A DNA stretch of 43,951 nucleotides from Clostridiaceae bacterium (GCA_012519925.1 JAAYPF010000248.1:1-43951), one strand, 5' to 3'. Shown: positions 9,901 through 19,156, counted from the stretch's first letter. Translations and numbers: made by a program. Notes: a model not told the origin generated them from the letters alone.

Positions 9901-10052
9901 ACAAGCTCATTATTGACATAGAGCTTGTATATATTTCCTGTATACTTTTTAGTCACACCATCATATGTAAGTGTTATCCCCTGTGCATATGTAGTAACAC
10001 AAGTCAGAATAAAGGTTGTAACCATTAAATAGATGCAAAGTAATTTTTTCAT
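6987..10052 (-). CDS. N-acetylmuramoyl-L-alanine amidase with stalk-type and multiple AMIN domains
   Basis: A 1021-aa exported cell-wall hydrolase. Signal peptide (MKKLLCIYLMVTTFILTCVTTYA), two copper-amine-oxidase-N-like repeats (about 30-155; NDRSLVPVRAIFEKLGAEV and NDRTMVPLRFVGEQLEMEV), three AMIN domains (about 160-265, 285-395, 405-510), a Thr/Pro linker with 14-residue repeats (about 520-620), a fourth AMIN (about 625-725), a possible degenerate fifth, then Amidase_3 (about 845-1021). The zinc/catalytic residues are visible in DPGHGGTDPG, GINEKDL, FVSIHNNA and LAEIAFMTN. ATG at 10052 follows AGAGGTGG; the frame also opens at a GTG inside that ribosome site, which is rejected. AMIN domains target amidases to envelope sites and occur in type IV pilus secretins. 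The adjacent upstream gene encodes PilM. Confidence 0.92.
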   Translation of the reverse strand: MKKLLCIYLMVTTFILTCVTTYAQGITLTYDGVTKKYTGNIYKLYVNNELVNSDMPPIIINDRSLVPVRAIFEKLGAEVAWDAKNKKVSVSYIGNQVELKINDDNALINGNKVKMEVPAKIINDRTMVPLRFVGEQLEMEVGWHADKGEITISNKKDAQFASLNDIKYIKRNDGQSVAIDLDRFQNYRIMRLPSPDRIVVDFTNTKLISDKQNIPINDELLKSVRCSQFEADMARVVLDLEGEPQYQVTETNNRLLLNLQKKGPSISSGMNEVHKPIDGIIKPVDNNLTVKHIDNSLYEAIVIGVKDYEGYEAFELPNPNRVVIDIPKAIALNEQKTLNIDSALIKSVRYAAKDTGGSRLVIDTKGDIKYKLSESDGTLVAYIAKSIDLISFDASRSDTNRDEAIGKDNLSVSYKAQETYETVAMFLEDYTGYNIVKQLDKNRLVVDFPNVSAEAAEKNIDVKSKHIENIRYAGVSSSSSRVIIQLKGQCQYVVAEEEKALVINVIPSVDVDDIQTDETSDSEQSPVKSTPIITATPKPTISPTPTVIATAKSTPTATSTVVSTPEPTVSATPTKIVTPKPTVSATPTKIVTPKSTASATATIIVTPKPTVTPTKDEDNDSKESIKINHTFIDGVDRITISAKDAKDYNLWKLTEPDRVIIDIPNYEAGKEQKINVDSSNISSIRSAQFENTTARIVFDTIGQPEFEAEKTDDDIVIIMRKASYKNIEYSNIGNRAYFTLRGAKLTEGGEVLKRLYTDEYSFEGRIYKLTFPSELADLGFGTMNINDSKVTNVKITKNDETNQTTLTFTTKEQFNYEVITRESENDTTITLFKEALPKDQLVVIDPGHGGTDPGAVYGGINEKDLNLDIAKRLNELLKSKNIKTYMTREDDVFVGLYERAYIANDMKATLFVSIHNNAYYTKYKGTETLYYPQVTSSSGFNGKRFAQIVQDELIKALGTHNRGIVERPNLVVLKATKMPAILAEIAFMTNSEDLANLKSEEFRQKAAQALCDSIIKALGEV
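8229..8354 (-). repeat. Three tandem 42-nt repeats in the amidase linker
   Basis: Units begin at 8229, 8271 and 8313. The last two are almost identical and the first is diverged. Each encodes a 14-residue TPKPTVSATPTKIV-type unit. The in-frame period suggests length variation by slippage or unequal crossover. Confidence 0.85.
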
Positions 10053-10283
10053 AAAAGCCACCTCTTAAAATTTCTCTTTAGTAAAATTATCGCCTCAGAA
10101 AATATCTATATTTTGATTTAATACTTCTCTAATAGTAATGTTCGACAAATACTTTGATTTTCCTGTCGTAATAAAGGAAAAGTAACAATAATGTAATATG
10201 TATTTATTGTTTATTATATATTAAACAACAATTTTTAACAACATTTTTCATTACATTTAAGATACTGGTACATCATTTGATCG

Positions 10284-10324
10284 TAAAAAAAAATCTCAGA
10301 GTATAGTTATACTCCAAGATTTTA
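10284..10324 (-). terminator. Terminator of the pilM gene
   Basis: Nearly perfect 16-bp hairpin: AAAATCT (10290-10296) and GAGTATA (10299-10305) with TATACTC (10308-10314) and AGATTTT (10317-10323), followed by eight T on the minus strand. The rest of the 290-base gap between the amidase and pilM genes shows nothing else clear. Confidence 0.85.
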
Positions 10325-10351
10325 GGACGTTTATATAAAGATTTTAATAAA

Positions 10352-11452
10352 CTACAATGTAATTCCAACAGCATTAACTAAAAAATTCAATTTTTCACTA
10401 TTTAAATTTCTGTTTATATCAATTCCATCAATATCAAGTAAACCAACAGGATATACAGGAATTTGAAGCGTCTGCTCCATATAATCACTCAAACCTTTAA
10501 GCAAAGACCCTCCACCAATTATAAATATCTTGCCAACCTTAACGCCGTAACAACGTGCTTCATAAAAAGTCAAGCACATATATATCTGATTAATCAACCT
10601 ATCCACCATATCCTTTAATGTTTTGTGTATCTTTATATGCTCTTCAGCCGCTTCATAGGAAGGCGGTGGTGTTATTCCGTACATTTTTTTGAGTCTCTCT
10701 GAATCTATTATGGACTTCTTAGCAACTGATGCAATAGCCTCATCCATATTTGAGCTACCGGTTAGTATGACTTTATTAAACTCTAAAATTCTATTACGCA
10801 ATATATTGATTATTGTAGTTTCAGAGCCAAAATCTATAACAGCGAAAGCATCTTTGTTTAAACCCTTATTTGGGTTTACATATTTAACATGGTCTATACT
10901 GACTTTAATATCCCTATTAAAGAACTTTGCTGTACTATTAGCAGGTATATCAACCGAAATAGGCTTCAATCCTAATTCAAAAAGTACGTCTATGTAACTA
11001 TTGATTATATTCTTCCTAACTGCTGTCACAAATATTTTTAGTTTGTCTTCGCCATTTTCTTTTAATTCCTGTAATACCTTGTAATCAATTTTATGTTCTT
11101 CTAAGTTTATAGGCATATTTTTGACAATAGCATTCTTGACCACTGTATCAATATCTTGGTCTGCTACCTTCTCAACAAGAAAAACTCTAGATATAATACT
11201 AGTCCCCGACATAACAATCTTAGACTTTTTTACTTTCATATTGTTTTCTCGAATTATCCTGCTTATTTCACTTGAGACAGCGTCAATGTTTTTAATGACA
11301 CCATTTTTTATACAGTTTAACGGAGTAGAAGCAATACCAAAATTTTTGATATATACCTCATTGCTTCGATTAACTGCGACCTCAACAACTTTAATATTTC
11401 TAAAGCCCACGTCAATGCTTAGATAATTGTTCTTCATAAATGGAAACAGCAT
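10352..11452 (-). CDS. pilM: Type IV pilus assembly protein PilM-like ATPase
   Basis: A 366-aa actin-fold (FtsA/PilM superfamily) protein. Opening phosphate loop YLSIDVGFRNIKVVEV, a PilM-typical AIVKNMPINLEEHKIDYKVL segment near 90, second phosphate motif FAVIDFGSETTIINI near 205, and adenosine motif IFIIGGGSLLKGL near 320. PilM is the cytoplasmic ATPase of the type IV pilus alignment complex (PilMNOP). No PilN, PilO, PilB, PilC or pilin gene is next to it, so the gene is an orphan here. Start at 11452 is supported by AAGGGAG 9 bases upstream; ATG at 11437 has no ribosome site. Function in a pilus is inferred; a related cell-shape or division role is possible. Confidence 0.8.
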   Translation of the reverse strand: MLFPFMKNNYLSIDVGFRNIKVVEVAVNRSNEVYIKNFGIASTPLNCIKNGVIKNIDAVSSEISRIIRENNMKVKKSKIVMSGTSIISRVFLVEKVADQDIDTVVKNAIVKNMPINLEEHKIDYKVLQELKENGEDKLKIFVTAVRKNIINSYIDVLFELGLKPISVDIPANSTAKFFNRDIKVSIDHVKYVNPNKGLNKDAFAVIDFGSETTIINILRNRILEFNKVILTGSSNMDEAIASVAKKSIIDSERLKKMYGITPPPSYEAAEEHIKIHKTLKDMVDRLINQIYMCLTFYEARCYGVKVGKIFIIGGGSLLKGLSDYMEQTLQIPVYPVGLLDIDGIDINRNLNSEKLNFLVNAVGITL

Positions 11453-11736
11453 ACATTTTAACTCCCTTATCCATAATCAAACAGTATAAAAAATTTATAA
11501 TCTCCCACATATAAAGTATCACACATTTGGAAAAAAATCAATAATTTTTATAGTGTTTGATGATTAATAAAAAATATTTATTTTTATAGTGGAATAATAT
11601 CTCTCTATCCTTTATTTATTCAGACTTTTCAACGCTTAGGGTTTTAAGATTATAATAAAAAAACGCAACATTATTGGTGTATTGTGAAAATTCGTTTGTT
11701 GTGATACTAACTCTTTATTAAAAAGTTACGAAGTTC

Positions 11737-12729
11737 CTATTCATATCTTAAACCAAAGTGATCATATGCAAGTTTTGTTGCTACCCTTCCCCTTGGTGTT
11801 TTGTTAATAAAACCTAATTGAAGTAGATATGGCTCATATACATCCTCTATGGTATTCGCCTCTTCCCCTGTGGTAGCAGCTAAAGTATCTAACCCCACAG
11901 GCCCCCCTGCAAATTTGTCAATTATGCTAAAAAGGAGGCTTCTATCTACACCATCTAGACCTATAGGATCGATCTCAAGGGCATCAAGGCTGATATTCGC
12001 AATTTCCTTTGTTATTAAGCCTTCCCCTTTCACTTCAGCAAAATCTCTAACTCTTTTAAGTATCCTGTTTGCAATCCTAGGAGTTCCTCTAGAACGCCTT
12101 GCAATTTCTTCTGCCGCATCACTTTCTATTCCAATATTTAATATTCCTGCAGACCTTTCAACTATTAATTTTAACTCCTTTGAAGTATACATTTCGAGTT
12201 TGTTTATAACCCCAAACCGATCTCTTAAAGGCGATGTTAAGAGTCCTGCTCTTGTAGTTGCTCCTATCAGAGTAAACTTAGGCAAATCTAATCTTATTGA
12301 TCGTGCACTCGGTCCCTTTCCAATGATAATGTCTAAAGCATAATCTTCCATAGCAGGATACAATATCTCTTCAACACTCCTATTAAGCCTGTGTATTTCA
12401 TCTATAAAAAGGACGTCATAGTTTCCAAGATTGGTTAGTATTGCAGCAAGATCACCTGGCTTTTCAATGGCAGGTCCAGAGGTAATTCTTATATTCACAC
12501 CCAATTCAGATGCTATTATACTGGCCAGGGTTGTCTTACCAAGACCAGGAGGTCCATACAGCAAAACATGGTCAAGTGCTTCATTTCTCTTTTTGGCAGC
12601 TTCAATAAAAACTGTAAGATTTTCCTTGACTTTTTTTTGGCCTATATATTCATTTAATTTTCTCGGTCTAAGACTTATTTCGTCAACGTCCTCTTCATTT
12701 GCCTTACAGCCAATAATTCTGTCTTCCAT
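11737..12729 (-). CDS. ruvB: Holliday junction branch migration helicase RuvB
   Basis: A 330-aa AAA+ motor that forms hexamers and drives RuvA-bound Holliday junctions. Walker [10 protein letters not shown], Walker [10 protein letters not shown], sensor GATTRAG, arginine finger region SPLRDRFG, and a C-terminal winged helix ([16 protein letters not shown]). ATG at 12729 is preceded by GGAGGGAG; an open extension to 12759 is rejected. Third gene of ruvC-ruvA-ruvB, separated from ruvA by ~150 bases. Full length. Confidence 0.96.
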   Translation of the reverse strand: MEDRIIGCKANEEDVDEISLRPRKLNEYIGQKKVKENLTVFIEAAKKRNEALDHVLLYGPPGLGKTTLASIIASELGVNIRITSGPAIEKPGDLAAILTNLGNYDVLFIDEIHRLNRSVEEILYPAMEDYALDIIIGKGPSARSIRLDLPKFTLIGATTRAGLLTSPLRDRFGVINKLEMYTSKELKLIVERSAGILNIGIESDAAEEIARRSRGTPRIANRILKRVRDFAEVKGEGLITKEIANISLDALEIDPIGLDGVDRSLLFSIIDKFAGGPVGLDTLAATTGEEANTIEDVYEPYLLQLGFINKTPRGRVATKLAYDHFGLRYE

Positions 12730-12881
12730 TTTGCTCCCTCCAAAATATTTATAAAGCATTTTGCCTATTCTAGTGCTTTTTAACTATATATTTTGCATTA
12801 AACATTCTACATTGATTTTGATATTGCAACATATATACAAACGATTATAGAAAAGTTTCCCAATGTGAAATAACAAAAAAC

Positions 12882-13490
12882 TTAATTTCTAGCAAGTGCC
12901 TTAAGGGCATTTTTTATAATCAGCTCTAAATCCATATCCTCTGAATAAACAGATGCTACAGCTTTGTTTGCCTCAGACGCTGTATATCCTAATACAATTA
13001 ATGCACTTATTGCCTCAGAAATTCTTGAATTATCTTTATTTACATTAACAGAATCCTCTTTGTCAACGTAGGTATTCACCAAATCTGTCTTATTTATCTT
13101 ATCCTTAAGCTCAAGAATTATCCTTTGTGCAACTTTGTTCCCCACTCCTTGAGCTATAGTAAGCGATTTGTAATCATCAGTAATTATTGAAAGTCCGAAT
13201 TTAGAGGGAGACATTGAGGAAACAAGCGATAGGGCAACTTTAGGTCCTACTCCTGTAACGCCTAAAAGCATCTCAAACATTCCAAGTTCCTCTTGCGTCA
13301 AGAAGCCGTATAGGCTCATAATATCCTCACGTACATGAAGATAAGTATATATCTTCACTTCACTTCCTAAACTCTCAATATTCTGAAGTGTTGACAAGGA
13401 AGTAAAAATTTTGTAACCTACTCCTTTAGCTTCAACAACTAAATAATCGTTATGCTTGTACTCAAGTATTCCTCTTATATATGCGAACAA
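12882..13490 (-). CDS. ruvA: Holliday junction DNA-binding protein RuvA
   Basis: A 202-aa protein. N-terminal OB fold (MFAYIRGILEYK...), helix-hairpin-helix motifs (EMLLGVTGVGPKVALSLVS and TIAQGVGNKVAQRIILELKDK), and a C-terminal domain that regulates RuvB (AISALIVLGYTASEANKAV). TTG start with GGAGGG six bases upstream. It starts 39 bases after ruvC. Binds four-way junctions as a tetramer and loads RuvB. Confidence 0.95.
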   Translation of the reverse strand: MFAYIRGILEYKHNDYLVVEAKGVGYKIFTSLSTLQNIESLGSEVKIYTYLHVREDIMSLYGFLTQEELGMFEMLLGVTGVGPKVALSLVSSMSPSKFGLSIITDDYKSLTIAQGVGNKVAQRIILELKDKINKTDLVNTYVDKEDSVNVNKDNSRISEAISALIVLGYTASEANKAVASVYSEDMDLELIIKNALKALARN

Positions 13491-13529
13491 TATATTCCCT
13501 CCGTATTTTAATATTTATAATCAGCACTA

Positions 13530-14027
13530 TTACCTATTTGTATTAATGAGCCCTGAAATTCTATGAGAATGCCCATGGCATATTGCAATTGCAAGGGCAT
13601 CTGCTACATCATCGGGTTTAGGTATTTTAGAAAGATTTAATATTATCTTTACCATTTGTTGTACTTGTGCTTTTTCTGCCCTTCCATAACCTACAACTGA
13701 CTGTTTTACTTGAAGGGGCGTGTATTCAAAAACATCCACACCACTCTCCGCTGCGGCTAAAACTGCCACTCCCCTGCCGTGACCTACAGTAAGAGCTGTT
13801 TTAATATTTTTATTGAAAAACAGTTCTTCTATAGCAATTGCATCTGGTTTATATCCACATATCAATTCCGCTAATGAATCATGCAAATGTAGAAGCCTCT
13901 TAGGTAGTTCCATCGTGCTAGCTGTTGTTATTGCTCCATAATCTACAGGGAAAAACTTGTTCCCTTCATATTTTACTATACCATAACCTGTTATTGCAAA
14001 CCCAGGGTCAATACCTAGTATTATCAT
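13530..14027 (-). CDS. ruvC: Holliday junction resolvase RuvC
   Basis: A 165-aa RNase H-fold endonuclease that cuts Holliday junctions symmetrically. Catalytic acids are visible: Asp7 in ILGIDPG, Glu67 in [10 protein letters not shown], and the C-terminal Asp pair in [14 protein letters not shown]. First gene of ruvC-ruvA-ruvB and divergent from argG, with a 168-base shared intergenic region. The ribosome site before the ATG is weak (GGGACG). Confidence 0.95.
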   Translation of the reverse strand: MIILGIDPGFAITGYGIVKYEGNKFFPVDYGAITTASTMELPKRLLHLHDSLAELICGYKPDAIAIEELFFNKNIKTALTVGHGRGVAVLAAAESGVDVFEYTPLQVKQSVVGYGRAEKAQVQQMVKIILNLSKIPKPDDVADALAIAICHGHSHRISGLINTNR

Positions 14028-14072
14028 TTGTTCACGTCCCGCAATATAAATTTTTTATAAAAAAACCAACCA

Positions 14073-14090
14073 ATGAATAATTATATGATT
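14073..14090. promoter_or_regulatory. Possible ArgR operator (ARG box-like)
   Basis: An AATGAATAATTATATGAT segment three bases upstream of the argG -35 box. Its left half fits the ARG-box half site (TGAAT plus A/T centre); the right half is poor. Position suits repression or activation by ArgR, but this is a weak match and no argR gene is in the window. Confidence 0.25.
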
Positions 14091-14092
14091 TG

Positions 14093-14121
14093 TTGCATAT
14101 TTATACATCTTATTGTATAAT
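14093..14121 (+). promoter_or_regulatory. argGH promoter
   Basis: TTGCAT (14093-14098), exactly 17 bases, TATAAT (14116-14121). The argG ATG is 74 bases further on, preceded by TGAGGAGGT. Confidence 0.75.
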
Positions 14122-14195
14122 GTATTCCATTATATTATTTTGAAAAAATATAATTATACTATTAAATATTCTAACACATTTGAGGAGGTATTAAC

Positions 14196-15413
14196 ATGAG
14201 TCAAAAGGAAAAAGTAATCCTAGCATATTCAGGAGGATTGGACACGTCAATAATTATACCCTGGCTTAAGGAAAACTATGACTATGAAGTTATTGCAATG
14301 GCTGCTGACGTTGGGCAAGGAGAAGAACTTGATCCGTTAAACGAAAAAGCAATAAAAACTGGTGCAAGCAAAATATATATCGAGGACTTAAATGAAGTTT
14401 TTGTTAAGGACTTTGTCTTCCCGACAATAAAAGCAGGTGCTGTTTACGAAGGTAAGTATCTTCTAGGGACTTCCTTTGCAAGACCTATAATAGCAAAAAG
14501 AATGGTTGAGATTGCCGAAAAAGAAGGTGCAACTGCAATATGTCATGGTGCAACCGGTAAAGGTAATGACCAAGTTAGGTTTGAGCTTACAGTTAAAGCC
14601 TTAGCACCACATTTAAAGATAATTGCACCTTGGAGGATCTGGGACATCAAGTCAAGAGAAGATGCAATAGAATACGCTGAAGCAAGAAATATTCCCATTC
14701 CTGTTTCAAAGAAAGACAACTACAGCATGGACAGAAACTTGTGGCACTTAAGTCATGAAGGTTCCGACCTTGAAGATCCTTGGAATGAACCTCAATACGA
14801 CAAACTTTTAAAGCTTATGGTTTCCCCTGAAAAAGCACCGGACAAGCCTACATACGTAGAAATAGACTTTGAAAAGGGAATACCTAAAAAAGTAAACGGC
14901 GTCGAGTACAGTCCCGTAGAATTGATTGCGGTACTAAATAAAATAGGCGGCGAAAATGGCGTAGGTATTGTAGACATGGTTGAAAATAGGCTTGTTGGAA
15001 TGAAATCAAGGGGAGTATATGAGACTCCAGGTGGTACTATTCTTTACGCTGCTCATAGAGAGCTAGAATTACTTTGCCTTGACAGAGACACTCTGCACTA
15101 TAAAGATCTCGTTTCACAAAGATTTGCCGAGTTAGTATACTTCGGACAGTGGTATACTCCTCTTCGCGAAGCGATCTCTGCTTTTGTTGATGTTACGCAG
15201 GAAAATGTAACTGGTACTGTTAGACTCAAACTCTACAAAGGAAATTGTATGCCCGCTGGAGCAAAATCCGATTATTCACTTTACAGCGAAGAGCTTTCAA
15301 CCTTTGAAAGAGATGAAGTTTACAATCAGAAAGATGCGGAAGGCTTTATCAATCTGTTTGGATTGCCAATGAAAGTCAGTGCACTTATGAAAGAACAAAA
15401 TAAAAACAAGTAA
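14196..15413 (+). CDS. argG: Argininosuccinate synthase
   Basis: A 405-aa cytoplasmic enzyme that joins citrulline and aspartate using ATP, the penultimate step of arginine synthesis. N-terminal PP-loop [10 protein letters not shown], then [15 protein letters not shown] and [19 protein letters not shown], all characteristic. Strong ribosome site GAGGAGG. Stop codon 9 bases before argH, so the two form an operon. Confidence 0.97.
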   Translation: MSQKEKVILAYSGGLDTSIIIPWLKENYDYEVIAMAADVGQGEELDPLNEKAIKTGASKIYIEDLNEVFVKDFVFPTIKAGAVYEGKYLLGTSFARPIIAKRMVEIAEKEGATAICHGATGKGNDQVRFELTVKALAPHLKIIAPWRIWDIKSREDAIEYAEARNIPIPVSKKDNYSMDRNLWHLSHEGSDLEDPWNEPQYDKLLKLMVSPEKAPDKPTYVEIDFEKGIPKKVNGVEYSPVELIAVLNKIGGENGVGIVDMVENRLVGMKSRGVYETPGGTILYAAHRELELLCLDRDTLHYKDLVSQRFAELVYFGQWYTPLREAISAFVDVTQENVTGTVRLKLYKGNCMPAGAKSDYSLYSEELSTFERDEVYNQKDAEGFINLFGLPMKVSALMKEQNKNK

Positions 15414-15422
15414 GGTGATAAA

Positions 15423-16802
15423 ATGAAGCTCTGGGGCGGTAGATTTGAAAAAAGCACCGACAAATCAGTTGATGATTTTAACTCCTCAATTAGATTTGAC
15501 AGTCGCATGTATAAGCAGGATATACTTGGCAGTATTGCCCATGCAAAAATGCTTGGAAAAAGCAAGATTATTTCACAACAAGACTCTGAACTGATTCAAG
15601 CTACTTTACAAGAAATTTTGACGGATATTGAAAACGGAAAGATTGAATTTGAAGTTGATGCAGAAGATATACACATGAATATAGAAAAAATCCTTATCAC
15701 AAGGATTGGTGATGTCGGAAAAAGACTTCATACCGGTAGAAGCCGCAATGACCAGGTTGCTCTTGATCTGAGGATGTATCTTAAAGATGAGGTTTGCGAA
15801 ATAAAGAAAATGCTTGTTTCTTTAGAAAACACATTAATTGATATAGCTGAGAATAACTTAAATGTTATACTACCTGGATACACCCATCTTCAAAGAGCAC
15901 AACCCATTACTTTTGCTCATCATATGATGGCTTATTTTCAAATGTTTAAGCGCGACCTAGAACGTCTTGATGACTGTTACAAAAGAATTAATGTGATGCC
16001 TTTAGGCTCTGGTGCTCTCGCATCTACTACCTATCCTCTTGACAGGAATATGGTAGCGGATGAGCTTGGGTTTGACGATATAACTGAAAACAGCCTTGAC
16101 GGAGTCAGTGACAGAGATTTTGCTATAGAATTGGCCAGTTGTCTCTCAATAATTATGATGCACTTAAGTAGATTCAGCGAAGAGCTTATTATGTGGTCTT
16201 CACATGAATTTGGTTTCGTTGAAATGGACGATGCTTACAGCACAGGCAGTAGTATAATGCCTCAAAAGAAAAATCCCGATGTAGCAGAACTTGTAAGAGG
16301 CAAAACTGGCAGAGTCTACGGAAGCCTTATTGGTCTTCTTACTGTTATGAAATCCCTTCCATTAGCTTACAACAAGGATATGCAAGAAGACAAGGAATCC
16401 ATATTTGATGCGGTTGATACCGTCAAGCTTTGCTTGCCTGTTTTCACTAGCATGATATCGACTATGAAAATCAATAAAGAAAATATGTACAAAGCTGCAC
16501 AAGGTGGTTTTACTAACGCTACTGACATTGCAGACTATCTTGTAAAAAAAGGAATTCCCTTTAGGAATGCCCATGAAATAATAGGCAAAATGGTGCTCTA
16601 TTGCATAGGCAATAACAAAGCTATCGATGAACTCACAATGGAAGACTTTAAAAGTTTCTCTGATTTAATATCAGAAGATGTCTACGAAGAAATAAGTCTT
16701 GAAACTTGCGTTTCTGGAAGAAATATTCCTGGAGGTCCTGCTAAAGAGAGGGTTTTAGCAGCCATACAAAGTGGTAGGGAATTTTTGAAATCAAAAAATT
16801 AA
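15423..16802 (+). CDS. argH: Argininosuccinate lyase
   Basis: A 459-aa member of the fumarase/aspartase superfamily that splits argininosuccinate into arginine and fumarate. Signature [12 protein letters not shown], plus [15 protein letters not shown] and [16 protein letters not shown]. Start ATG after AAGGTG, 9 bases past argG. A strong terminator follows, so the operon appears to hold only argG and argH. Confidence 0.97.
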   Translation: MKLWGGRFEKSTDKSVDDFNSSIRFDSRMYKQDILGSIAHAKMLGKSKIISQQDSELIQATLQEILTDIENGKIEFEVDAEDIHMNIEKILITRIGDVGKRLHTGRSRNDQVALDLRMYLKDEVCEIKKMLVSLENTLIDIAENNLNVILPGYTHLQRAQPITFAHHMMAYFQMFKRDLERLDDCYKRINVMPLGSGALASTTYPLDRNMVADELGFDDITENSLDGVSDRDFAIELASCLSIIMMHLSRFSEELIMWSSHEFGFVEMDDAYSTGSSIMPQKKNPDVAELVRGKTGRVYGSLIGLLTVMKSLPLAYNKDMQEDKESIFDAVDTVKLCLPVFTSMISTMKINKENMYKAAQGGFTNATDIADYLVKKGIPFRNAHEIIGKMVLYCIGNNKAIDELTMEDFKSFSDLISEDVYEEISLETCVSGRNIPGGPAKERVLAAIQSGREFLKSKN

Positions 16803-16812
16803 TAAAGTATTC

Positions 16813-16855
16813 AAACAATAGCTATGGAAATATACCATAGCTATTGTTTTTGTTG
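16813..16855 (+). terminator. Terminator of argGH
   Basis: AAACAATAGCTATGG / CCATAGCTATTGTTT stem with a 7-base loop, followed by T-rich sequence. It begins 10 bases past the argH stop. Confidence 0.9.
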
Positions 16856-16858
16856 CCA

Positions 16859-17026
16859 TTACTTTTGATTTATTGACAGCTTCAAATTTCCACTTTCCTG
16901 TCTAAAGTCCACATCAATTTCTGAAAAGCTAATCCCCTTTTTCCTAAGACTTTGAATTATTTCACCTCTAATTTTTGCAACTACATCATTATATGTCGTG
17001 ACTTTCTCCTTTTTCTTAAATAGCAT
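16859..17026 (-). CDS. 55-aa hypothetical protein
   Basis: Short ORF on the minus strand between the argH terminator and the next gene. ATG at 17026 preceded by AGGT 8 bases upstream. The product is basic at its N-terminus (MLFKKKEKVTTYND), with an amphipathic helix VVAKIRGEIIQSLRKKGISF and a strand-like end (EIDVDFRQ...LKLSINQK). No family recognised. Codon use and the absence of other function in the interval support coding, but the evidence is moderate. Confidence 0.5.
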   Translation of the reverse strand: MLFKKKEKVTTYNDVVAKIRGEIIQSLRKKGISFSEIDVDFRQESGNLKLSINQK

Positions 17027-17137
17027 AATCCATTACCTCACTTTGCATTAAAAAGTATTTATATTCACTAAATATATGATACACTATTTCCCTTTTAATG
17101 TATAATATTCCCTCCAAAATTCAAAGTGGATATAAGG

Positions 17138-17160
17138 AAAGCCTCCTTATTGGAGGCTCA
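17138..17160 (-). terminator. Terminator of the 106-aa gene
   Basis: GAGCCTCC / GGAGGCT stem (17140-17146 with 17152-17158), followed on the minus strand by TTTCCTTAT. It lies 60 bases past the stop codon of the 106-aa gene. Confidence 0.6.
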
Positions 17161-17219
17161 AATGAACTCTTTATTTTATTGTGTTTGCTTAGACTAAGGT
17201 ATTCGTTTTTGAAATACTA

Positions 17220-17540
17220 TTAACGCTTAACCTTTTTGTCTAAAGCCCTTCCAAAACTGTACCAAGAGTCCCTAAGTTTAAATCTAATATTTTCATCTAG
17301 AACTCTCTCAATAACATCGTTCAGGTTTTTTCTCATACGAATGTACTCGACAAGTTCAAATTCTGGTTTTTCCAATAGTTCATCCATTTCTTTAATCCAC
17401 TCGTTAACATGAACGGCACCAACAAATTCTTGAGCTACCTTCTTCTTCATATGAGAAATAACCAGCTTAACAGCCCTTTTTTTTACTTCTGCATCTGTCA
17501 TTATCTTACTATTGGCTTTACTTGAACTAGCTTTTTTCAT
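17220..17540 (-). CDS. 106-aa basic hypothetical protein
   Basis: Well supported as a gene by GGGAGTG five bases before the ATG and a terminator downstream. Lysine-rich start (MKKASSSKANSKI), then mostly predicted helix with many charged residues (VKKRAVKLVISHMKKKVAQEF, EWIKEMDELLEK, YIRMRKNLNDVIERVLDENI). No Cys, signal peptide or membrane segment. No family recognised. Cytoplasmic, perhaps nucleic-acid or protein binding given the charge; function unknown. Confidence 0.7.
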   Translation of the reverse strand: MKKASSSKANSKIMTDAEVKKRAVKLVISHMKKKVAQEFVGAVHVNEWIKEMDELLEKPEFELVEYIRMRKNLNDVIERVLDENIRFKLRDSWYSFGRALDKKVKR

Positions 17541-17713
17541 TTTAACACTCCCTATAAATATATTGTTATATAAACAATGTACAAATAGAAATACACATTT
17601 ATTATAATATAGTATAGTAAATTATGCAAATTTAACCATACAAAATAGTTGTATCTTCTCAAAAAGTGCTTATGTATAAGACTCAATATAAATAATAGTA
17701 TACTAAAAACTAC

Positions 17714-17774
17714 GAGACATCGAGCACCTTCGTTTTGGCCTCTTTTACTTCGTTTGAAATATGCGTAATAAAAG
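17714..17774. repeat. Intergenic repeat, copy A
   Basis: About 60 bases in a 296-base non-coding gap, clearly related to 23930-23988: both open G-(A/G)-CATC-(G/T)-AGC, share CGTTTT near the middle and end in GCGTAAT plus A-rich sequence. This copy runs into the terminator at 17769. Confidence 0.5.
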
Positions 17775-17805
17775 CACCAACTCCATCGGAAGTTAGTGCT
17801 TTTTA
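17769..17805 (-). terminator. Terminator of the deacetylase gene
   Basis: AAAAGCACCAACT / AGTTAGTGCTTTT hairpin with an 8-base loop, about 30 bases past the stop codon. A/T-rich on both sides, so it may work in both directions. Confidence 0.75.
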
Positions 17806-17836
17806 ATGCCTTTGCTATACCTATTATAAAGCATTA

Positions 17837-18967
17837 CTAATATACCACTAAACTCTTACCTTGAAGTTTTCCAGTATCTATATTCTCTTCTTTTGACTTT
17901 GGTACTGTTACTGTATCGGGATTACCATCACTGATATACTGCCCTTCTCTTGTAAGGTTTTTAATCCACCATGCTAAGTCAGCATCAACTGGTTTAATAC
18001 CCGATGCCCGAACCCTGTGAACTGATAAAGGATTAAAATTCTTGCTTACAGGTGAAAGTGCGGGATCCCATCCTACTTCCATAATTGCAAGGTTTTCATA
18101 TTTTACGCCTTCGTATTCACCCTTTTCTACGTATTTCTGCAAGTTTTTTGAAGGTGCTCCATAGGGCAGAGAGAAGGTATTCATTTTGTATCCAGGTATC
18201 AACTCAAACATAGTCTTTTGGTTTAAGCCAATTTCCTTTTGAATGTGATCCGAATCCTTTGCATTTGTTAGATTTATATGTGTGTAAGTGTGATTACCGA
18301 TTTCAAATCCCTTGTCTACAAGGTACTTTAACCTCTCTTCTAAAGTACCTTCTCCTTGAAAAGTACTATTGCCAAGGTTTACATAGAAGGTTCCTTCAAC
18401 ACCAAAATCCGGATGTGTTTTGTTAAACTCCTCAATAATCCCCACTGCAGAGTTTTTGTTAGCTACCAACTTTCCATCCTCATTCACAAGGTTGAACTGA
18501 CCTGTGGTACCATCATCAAAAGTAAATATCATTGGTATACAACCTGCTGTCACTGAGATATTATTGTTCAAATAGTCTGTCATGCTAGTGAGCCTGTAGC
18601 CTTGCTCATAGAGATATGGCAATAGCTTCCTAAATTCATCAAAGGTAGTGGTGTATGCCCCATCGTCATATTTTGAAGGTACAAATGACTCTACAAAATT
18701 GTGAAACATGACAACCATTATCTTACCTGATTCGTCCGGTTTGACTACTTGAAGGTCAATTGTAGGTGCAGGTGTAGGTTCAACCTCCATTGGCGTTGGT
18801 GATACATCTATAGTTTCGCTTGAGGTCGTAGATGTCTGGTTTGGAATGACTAAATCATTATCATTACCTGCTTTGGGCTTGTTTGAACAAGCTGTTAATA
18901 ATAAAGAAAGCCCTATCAGTGATACAGCTAAGCTTCTTGAAATCTCTTTTTTAAACTTTGAAGTCAT
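17837..18967 (-). CDS. Polysaccharide deacetylase family lipoprotein
   Basis: A 376-aa lipoprotein with a basic N-terminus, hydrophobic segment and lipobox LLTAC, then a Thr/Pro/Glu-rich linker to about residue 75 and a NodB-type deacetylase domain. Motif 1 is FTFDDGT (the two Asp), motif 2 is GNHTYTH (metal His pair), motif 3 is SLPYGAP (the usual Arg before PYG is missing), and a motif 4-like GWDPAL follows. Likely acts on cell-wall glycan or extracellular polysaccharide on the outer face of the membrane. ATG at 18967 chosen because GGAGCG lies upstream; 18982 also possible. Monocistronic, with its own terminator. Confidence 0.85.
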   Translation of the reverse strand: MTSKFKKEISRSLAVSLIGLSLLLTACSNKPKAGNDNDLVIPNQTSTTSSETIDVSPTPMEVEPTPAPTIDLQVVKPDESGKIMVVMFHNFVESFVPSKYDDGAYTTTFDEFRKLLPYLYEQGYRLTSMTDYLNNNISVTAGCIPMIFTFDDGTTGQFNLVNEDGKLVANKNSAVGIIEEFNKTHPDFGVEGTFYVNLGNSTFQGEGTLEERLKYLVDKGFEIGNHTYTHINLTNAKDSDHIQKEIGLNQKTMFELIPGYKMNTFSLPYGAPSKNLQKYVEKGEYEGVKYENLAIMEVGWDPALSPVSKNFNPLSVHRVRASGIKPVDADLAWWIKNLTREGQYISDGNPDTVTVPKSKEENIDTGKLQGKSLVVY

Positions 18968-19156
18968 TACTAATCGCTCCATTCTTTTGTGAGAATTGAA
19001 AACACTCTAGTTTTCCATAAGTTATTTAAATAAATTCATAAGTAAATATTTGTAGAACAAATCAGGTTTTATAAAAAAATTATTAACCAGTTATTTTTAA
19101 TAGAATCACCTAATATAATTATATATATTTAAACAGAAATATCAAATGAAAAAACT

